Part shown: one piece after another, positions 31,455-35,537 of the stretch | How positions within the stretch are numbered: the stretch's first letter is position 1 | Layout: each line of letters opens with the position of its first letter | Source of the DNA: Bacteroidaceae bacterium | GTDB taxonomy: Bacteria > Bacteroidota > Bacteroidia > Bacteroidales > Bacteroidaceae | NCBI GenBank assembly: GCA_024398535.1 | Contig: JAKSIY010000013.1 | Coordinates: 1 to 35,537 of the forward strand | Length of the DNA stretch: 35,537 nt | Reading direction: 5' to 3' | Made by a program: the position numbers and the translations under genes | The notes under the pieces: generated by a model | The model's database searches: none | Told to the model about the DNA's origin: nothing | What the model saw: only the letters and a program-made list of their open reading frames with translations

Positions 31455-32339
31455 CTAATTAATTTGTTTGTACATCCATCCGTCCTCAAAATCAAATACA
31501 ACCGGGGCATCAAAGAAAGGTGTTCCCAGGAAGCCAAGTTCTGTTGCATTCCTGTACTTTCCTGTCACTCCAATAATAAGATTCCTATACTCCGTTCCAT
31601 ACAGTTTCACGCTCTTGGCAGAGAAACCCTTTGAAACCAGACGTCCCTGGGAATCATATCCGTCTTGAATCTCTATCTGCTTTCTGACAACAGCGTTATT
31701 GACGCATCTATGCTGACGGAACAGGAAAAGCAGCATTGGATTTCCAAAATCAACCAACAGTTTTCCACTGAACTCTATACCGTCAATCGTGAAGCTTGCG
31801 TTGATGAAAGGCCGATGCGTACTCTTGTCATAGAACAGTTTGAACTTGGTTCCCTGCCGTGTAAGAGGGCCTCCTACAGAAAAATACAGTTCAGCCAGAT
31901 CAACAGTAACCACCTTCTTGCCCGTGCCAGCCGCCTTAAGATACTGGACAGGCAGGCTGAATCCGTCAAAATTTTCCAGGACAAATACCGGCCCGTCAAA
32001 AACCACCTTACCCACATTCAGACTGCCATTTGCCTGATATGCCACAGGATAGACATCATTCAGCAGGCGGACCTTAGCCTCAGACTGTTCAAATTTCAGT
32101 CCGGAATTCTTCATGTACTTTTCATAGAATCCGCGTCCCACCAGCAGACCGGGGATGCCGGACTCCAACATGATTTCTTCCTGCTGGCCACAGATTGGAG
32201 CATGGAAATAGTAATGCCCGTCATCATGCCTCTCAAGGGTGAATTTCACAGCAGTCTGCGCAGACAGCAGAGCCGGAACCAGAAGGCACAGCAATAACAG
32301 CAGCAGCGTTTTACGTCCAGGTTTATCAATCATAGACAA
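31455..32339 (-). CDS. Secreted protein resembling a degenerate retropepsin-like aspartic protease
   Basis: 294-residue exported protein with a signal peptide (about 11-27, ending LLSAQ). Two halves each hold an aspartic-protease-like turn: IMLESGIPGLLVG near residue 57, where the catalytic DTG/DSG appears as ESG, and LLVDFGNPMLLFLF near 200, appearing as DFG. The end GFLGTPFFDAPVVFDFEDGWMY resembles the GLLG-hydrophobic-D closing of retropepsin-like folds. The lack of a proper Asp in the first half suggests a non-catalytic or altered role. It follows the GH43 gene by 9 bp, so it is in the same transcript. Assignment by fold resemblance only. Confidence 0.6.
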   Translation of the reverse strand: MSMIDKPGRKTLLLLLLCLLVPALLSAQTAVKFTLERHDDGHYYFHAPICGQQEEIMLESGIPGLLVGRGFYEKYMKNSGLKFEQSEAKVRLLNDVYPVAYQANGSLNVGKVVFDGPVFVLENFDGFSLPVQYLKAAGTGKKVVTVDLAELYFSVGGPLTRQGTKFKLFYDKSTHRPFINASFTIDGIEFSGKLLVDFGNPMLLFLFRQHRCVNNAVVRKQIEIQDGYDSQGRLVSKGFSAKSVKLYGTEYRNLIIGVTGKYRNATELGFLGTPFFDAPVVFDFEDGWMYKQIN

Positions 32340-32348
32340 GCAATACGA

Positions 32349-33689
32349 CTAGATTCCCATTGCCTTGTAGCTGAAACTCCTGAGCTTGGCACCCTCTGTC
32401 AGCAGATATGCAGGACGTAGTGCAAAGAAGCCCTGATAAGTATTGTGATGCCACTCAGATACATCAAGGTCACTGATCTGTTCAGTCCAGTCTGTTCCAT
32501 TGGTACTGGTCCAGGCTGACATACGGTTCTCATTGTTCACTATTCTGAGGAATCTCACATCACCCTGAGCAGTAACTCCGGCATTGGCCTCTTCATTATA
32601 AAATAGGTATAAACCAGCCTTTGAATCTGCATCCAAGTCAAACTCTGCCTGGATTTCATAGGATTTGTCAATTGCAGTGGTAGTCCACAGGGTACCGTCC
32701 ATGAATCCTGGCTCCCACTTTGCCCACATGATTGGATTACTGAAATCACGCAGATAGTTCAGGTCAGTAACAAAACCATTGTTATCCCACTTTGCACCAT
32801 CTTTCTCTGCCAGAACAGGCCAGCCATCCTTGGTCCACTCCACGCTCTCAACAATTGTGCTGCGGCCAAGTGTGTGGAAACCATTACGATATGCATGATA
32901 CACTATATACCAGTTACCTTCTGCATCGTCAATCAGGGTTCCATGTCCTTTTGACCACCACTCCTCTGCTCCGCTATATGTATGAACCATAGGGTTGTAA
33001 GGGCTGTTCTCCCATGGGCCCAGCGCAGACTTGCTGCGGGCTACGACACACATGTGGCTGGTAACAGGGCCAGCGGTTCCACCTTCTGCACTTATCAGAT
33101 AATAGTAGTCTCCGCGCTTTACCAGCTTTGGAGACTCAAGCCACATTCCCTCTGTCTCCCAGTCTGACGGAAATTCCCATCCGTCATATACCTTCTGGTT
33201 ACGTCCTGCAGCTGCCAGACCGTCGTCAGTAAGCTCTACAACGTGACCATTGTTTGTATAAAGATATCGCTTTCCGTTCTCTGCTACCACATGACCGGGA
33301 TCGATGCCGCTCACCCTGATCTGGACAGGTTCACTCCAAGGACCCTTAGGAGAGTCTGCAGTCACCACAAAGTTGCGCCCATCGCTTGATGGATAGTAGA
33401 TATAATACTTATCACCAACCTTACACATGTCTGGAGCAAATATCGAATAGCTCTGGCCCTGTACGGCACGGGAAATCGGTTCCCAGTTCACAAGATCCGT
33501 AGAATGCCAGACCAGAAGACCTGGGTAATAGGTAAAACATGAATGGGTCATGTAAAAGTCATTTCCGTCACGCATGATTGTAGGATCCGGGTAGTCACCA
33601 GGAAAGATAACTGCCTTGAGAGGCTCCTGCTTCTGAGTACATCCTGCCAGCATTGCCACAGTAACAATGCCCATCAATAATTTCTTCAT
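32349..33689 (-). CDS. Glycoside hydrolase family 43 lipoprotein
   Basis: 446-residue lipoprotein (lipobox MLAGC at residues 13-17). The five-bladed propeller domain begins GDYPDPTIMRDG, which holds the catalytic base Asp. SGIDPGHV gives the pKa-tuning Asp region, and EGMWLESPKLVKRGDYYYL gives the acid Glu. The last 130 or so residues (from YLRDFSNPIMWAKWEPG) form a second beta domain typical of GH43 with a C-terminal module. Likely activities are beta-xylosidase or arabinofuranosidase on xylan side chains; this cannot be decided here. It stands 23 bp after the DUF21/CBS gene without a visible promoter box, and is followed by the protease-like gene. Confidence 0.92.
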   Translation of the reverse strand: MKKLLMGIVTVAMLAGCTQKQEPLKAVIFPGDYPDPTIMRDGNDFYMTHSCFTYYPGLLVWHSTDLVNWEPISRAVQGQSYSIFAPDMCKVGDKYYIYYPSSDGRNFVVTADSPKGPWSEPVQIRVSGIDPGHVVAENGKRYLYTNNGHVVELTDDGLAAAGRNQKVYDGWEFPSDWETEGMWLESPKLVKRGDYYYLISAEGGTAGPVTSHMCVVARSKSALGPWENSPYNPMVHTYSGAEEWWSKGHGTLIDDAEGNWYIVYHAYRNGFHTLGRSTIVESVEWTKDGWPVLAEKDGAKWDNNGFVTDLNYLRDFSNPIMWAKWEPGFMDGTLWTTTAIDKSYEIQAEFDLDADSKAGLYLFYNEEANAGVTAQGDVRFLRIVNNENRMSAWTSTNGTDWTEQISDLDVSEWHHNTYQGFFALRPAYLLTEGAKLRSFSYKAMGI

Positions 33690-33712
33690 AATGGTATGGT
33701 TAGTTTATCATG

Positions 33713-34744
33713 TTATTTCTTGAGACGTGTCTGCCAACGTTCACGGGCATACTGCTGCATATCCTTGAACTCGTCATTCTCATCAACTATCTCTGACCCA
33801 AGAATAGTCTCTATCACATCTTCAAGCGTCAGTATTCCATGGAAGCATCCATATTCATCTATTATAATGGAAATCTGCTCCTTATGTCCCACAAAGTCTT
33901 CCCAGACCTCACTTAGCGGAGTGTCCTGGTTATAGAACGGAACGTCACGTCTGATGTCAGAAAGACGGACATCGAACTTATCCTGGGCAATCTTCTCAAG
34001 CACGTCACTTCTCAGCACATAGCCTGTTATGTAATCGGGATTGTCACTATAGACCGGAATTCTTGAGTGATGCAGATAGCTGTTATCCTTATAGAACTCC
34101 TTGACCTTCATTGATTCCTTGGCAACGGCTGCCACCACACGTGGCGTCATGGCATCGCTTGCAAGAACGTCATCAAGATTGATAAGGTTCTGAATCACCT
34201 TGTTCTCACCCTCTTCAAAGACGCCCTCCTCTTCTGCCACGTTCGCCATGGCTGAAACCTCTTCACGGCTTATGGTTATGTCATCATCGTCATTACGGGC
34301 TATGAGGCGTGTCAGAATCTTTACCAGCATCACAAGCGGATACAGGCACACAATGAGTATCCTGATGATCGTTGCAGTAACCCCCATAAGATTTCTCCAG
34401 TACGTTGTACCGATTGTCTTTGGAATAATTTCAGAGAACACAAGAATCAGTATTGTCACAATGATTGAGATCAGGCCGAACCATTCACTTCCGAATACCA
34501 ATGTAGCCTGACGGCCGATGCCTGCGGCACCTATTGTATTGGCAATTGTATTCAATGACAGGATTGCAGCCAGAGGCTCATCAGTGTCCTCCTTGTAAGA
34601 TTTGAACCTTGTAGCCACCCTGCTGCCCTCCTCTTCACGCATGGTTATAAAGGAGATAGGTGTGGACATCAATACAGATTCAAGAATTGAGCACATGAAG
34701 GATATGCCCATTGAGAGAAAAAGATAAACTAGAAGTAGCGCCAT
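33713..34744 (-). CDS. DUF21/CBS-domain membrane protein (CNNM/CorC-HlyC family)
   Basis: 343-residue protein with an N-terminal DUF21 membrane domain (about residues 1-150, including MGISFMCSILESVLMS and FSEIIPKTIG) and a tandem CBS pair (about 190-320, from VLASDAMTPRVVAA to ILTLEDVIETILGSEIVDE). Family members move Mg2+, Co2+ or Na+; the substrate here is unknown. The usual C-terminal CorC_HlyC domain is absent. The frame extends to 34780, but the minus-strand -7 box TAACTTTG (34775-34768) covers that region, so the start at 34744 (MALLLVYLF) is chosen. Confidence 0.85.
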   Translation of the reverse strand: MALLLVYLFLSMGISFMCSILESVLMSTPISFITMREEEGSRVATRFKSYKEDTDEPLAAILSLNTIANTIGAAGIGRQATLVFGSEWFGLISIIVTILILVFSEIIPKTIGTTYWRNLMGVTATIIRILIVCLYPLVMLVKILTRLIARNDDDDITISREEVSAMANVAEEEGVFEEGENKVIQNLINLDDVLASDAMTPRVVAAVAKESMKVKEFYKDNSYLHHSRIPVYSDNPDYITGYVLRSDVLEKIAQDKFDVRLSDIRRDVPFYNQDTPLSEVWEDFVGHKEQISIIIDEYGCFHGILTLEDVIETILGSEIVDENDEFKDMQQYARERWQTRLKK

Positions 34745-34767
34745 ATATATGTTCTGCGGAACAGATG

Positions 34768-34797
34768 CAAAGTTACACATTAATATTATCTTTGCAA
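34768..34797 (-). promoter_or_regulatory. Promoter of the DUF21/CBS gene
   Basis: Minus-strand TTG at 34797-34795, 19 bp, then TAACTTTG at 34775-34768, 23 nt before the ATG at 34744. A full -33/-7 match. The -33 overlaps the palindrome CTTTGCAAAG shared with the divergent GNAT promoter. Confidence 0.75.
34787..34794 (+). promoter_or_regulatory. Predicted -7 box for the GNAT acetyltransferase gene
   Basis: TATCTTTG ending 7 nt before the ATG at 34802, predicting an almost leaderless mRNA. It lies inside the divergent DUF21/CBS promoter. Confidence 0.6.
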
Positions 34798-34801
34798 AGC
34801 T

Positions 34802-35335
34802 ATGAAGAAATGTCTTGAATCAGAAATGCTGAAGTTGCGCGCCCCAGAGCCTGAAGACCTGGAAGCCATGTATGCCCTGGAGAACGATTCTGCGATATGG
34901 GCGGTATCCGGCAACTGTGCCCCATATTCGCGCTACCAGCTCAAAAGATACATAGAAACATCAGCTCACGACTTTCTCACCGACCACCAGATCCGCTTCA
35001 CCATAGTACTGAAGAACAATGCTCCTGAAGAAACCATTGCCGGCTTCATTGACCTGACAGACATTGACGTCATGGACTCCAGAGCACAGGTTGGAATAGG
35101 TCTGCTTGAAGAGTTCCGATGCAAAGGAATCGGACGCAAGGCACTTCACATGCTATGCCAGTACTCAAGGAGCGTTTTGAAACTCCATCAACTGTATGCA
35201 TACGTTCCAGAAGCCAACAAAGCCAGCATTGGATTGTTCTCATCTTGCAGTTTCTCTGCCGGTTTCCTGCTGCATGATTGGACCAGAACAGAAAACGGCT
35301 ATTCCAACGTCTATCTGATGCAAAAAATGTTATAG
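34802..35335 (+). CDS. GNAT-family N-acetyltransferase (RimJ/RimL type)
   Basis: 177-residue GNAT enzyme. The N-terminal strand (LKLRAPEPEDLEAMYALEND) is typical of RimJ/RimL/SpeG-like members. The acetyl-CoA pyrophosphate loop is VGIGLLEEFRCKGIGRKAL (about residues 99-117), and the last strands hold KLHQLYAYVPEANKASIGLF, the usual motif B. It may acetylate a protein N-terminus, a polyamine or another small amine; the substrate cannot be told. Its start is supported by the -7 box 7 nt upstream, and the ATG lies directly after it. Confidence 0.88.
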   Translation: MKKCLESEMLKLRAPEPEDLEAMYALENDSAIWAVSGNCAPYSRYQLKRYIETSAHDFLTDHQIRFTIVLKNNAPEETIAGFIDLTDIDVMDSRAQVGIGLLEEFRCKGIGRKALHMLCQYSRSVLKLHQLYAYVPEANKASIGLFSSCSFSAGFLLHDWTRTENGYSNVYLMQKML

Positions 35336-35430
35336 TATCTTACCCCCTGGCAGTCAGGGCATTACTACACTCCGCTCGTCTGAATTCATATCGGAGCAAA
35401 AAAAATATTTGAAAAAAAGTTCCTTTACGC
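35336..35430. other. Short intergenic region before tRNA-Asp
   Basis: Contains two weak hairpins, CCCTG/CAGGG (35345-35359) and CTCCG/CGGAG (35370-35396), followed by an A-rich stretch. Neither has a T tract on the plus strand. No open reading frame or other RNA is recognised. Confidence 0.4.
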
Positions 35431-35460
35431 TTGCAGAATCAAAAAAAGGCAGTACCTTTG
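35431..35460 (+). promoter_or_regulatory. Promoter of tRNA-Asp
   Basis: TTG at 35431-35433, 19 bp, then TACCTTTG at 35453-35460: a full Bacteroidetes -33/-7 match. Predicted transcription begins near 35465, about 20 nt before the mature tRNA. Confidence 0.85.
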
Positions 35461-35486
35461 TCATCGCAAAACAACGACAACCAACT

Positions 35487-35537
35487 GGTGCGTTAGTTCA
35501 GCTGGTTAGAATGCCGCCCTGTCACGGCGGAGGTCAT
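35487..35537 (+). tRNA. tRNA-Asp (GTC), 3' part beyond the window
   Basis: Starts GGTGCGTTAG at 35487 with D-arm AGTTCAGCTGGTTAGAAT, anticodon stem CCGCC/GGCGG around the loop CTGTCAC, and anticodon GTC at 35521-35523. The window ends in the variable region, so the T arm and acceptor 3' strand are missing. More tRNA genes may follow. Confidence 0.95.

Noticed and set aside
31665-32297. 210-residue open frame antisense to the aspartic-protease-like gene
   Set aside because: The minus strand has a signal peptide and gene spacing that fit an operon; the antisense frame has none.
30031-33689. A full polysaccharide utilisation locus
   Set aside because: There is no SusC/SusD pair or hybrid two-component regulator; only three genes are linked.

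Overview
The window looks like a chromosomal segment of a Bacteroidales bacterium, probably from the Prevotellaceae/Bacteroidaceae. The evidence is protein-level resemblance, repeated TAnnTTTG -7 promoter boxes (some with a TTG about 19 bp upstream), few recognisable Shine-Dalgarno sequences, lipoprotein signal peptides, and a long NusB with a central insertion. Most of it is housekeeping and transport. There is no prophage, insertion sequence, CRISPR array or obvious defence island. Coding density is very high and no gene-free stretch exceeds 300 bases.

Region by region. (1) 1-2878, minus: nusB, yajC, a YbbR/CdaR-like gene and coaE (cut by the window edge) form one operon. (2) 3065-5277, plus: rplY/ctc, pth, hslR and marC form an operon, divergent from nusB. 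(3) 5263-8364, minus: a DUF4199-like membrane protein, a GT2 glycosyltransferase, mntP and apbE form a tightly packed operon. (4) 8434-9827, plus: the small SRP RNA (ffs), a hairpin terminator and pepT. (5) 9811-13245, minus: mfd. Its 3' end overlaps pepT and contains the pepT terminator inside its coding sequence. (6) 13336-19789, plus: potABCD spermidine/putrescine importer genes, then a polyprenol-phosphate mannosyltransferase-like GT2 and dihydroorotase. (7) 19775-22327, minus: a DUF4369-like lipoprotein and dnaX. (8) 22372-23079, plus: a DivIC/FtsB-like gene and a small membrane protein. (9) 23084-26812, minus: purU and a large secreted lamin-tail/CotH protein. (10) 26937-29127: an SDR dehydrogenase, a six-TM K+ channel with a C-terminal zinc ribbon, and a small lipoprotein. 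(11) 29202-33689, minus: a methyltransferase, then a small xylan-related cluster (GH43, an aspartic-protease-like protein, GH10 xylanase). (12) 33713-35537: a DUF21/CBS membrane protein, a GNAT acetyltransferase and the 5' part of tRNA-Asp.

How the parts work together: nusB/yajC/rplY/pth/hslR/ffs serve transcription, translation, ribosome rescue and protein export; mfd and dnaX serve repair and replication; potABCD imports polyamines; GH43 and GH10 degrade xylan at the cell envelope. No susC/susD pair is present, so this is at most a satellite of a polysaccharide utilisation locus.

I see no clearly new multi-gene system. The observations I would follow first are: the heptamer GCATCGG/CCGATGC, which I count about 34 times (17 per strand, roughly one per kb, far above expectation); several promoters placed so close to the start codon that the mRNAs should be leaderless; a perfect pepT terminator embedded in mfd; interleaved divergent promoters; an SRP RNA with a UGAC instead of GGAA tetraloop; and a GH10 xylanase with a Gly/Gln/Pro repeat inserted in its catalytic domain.
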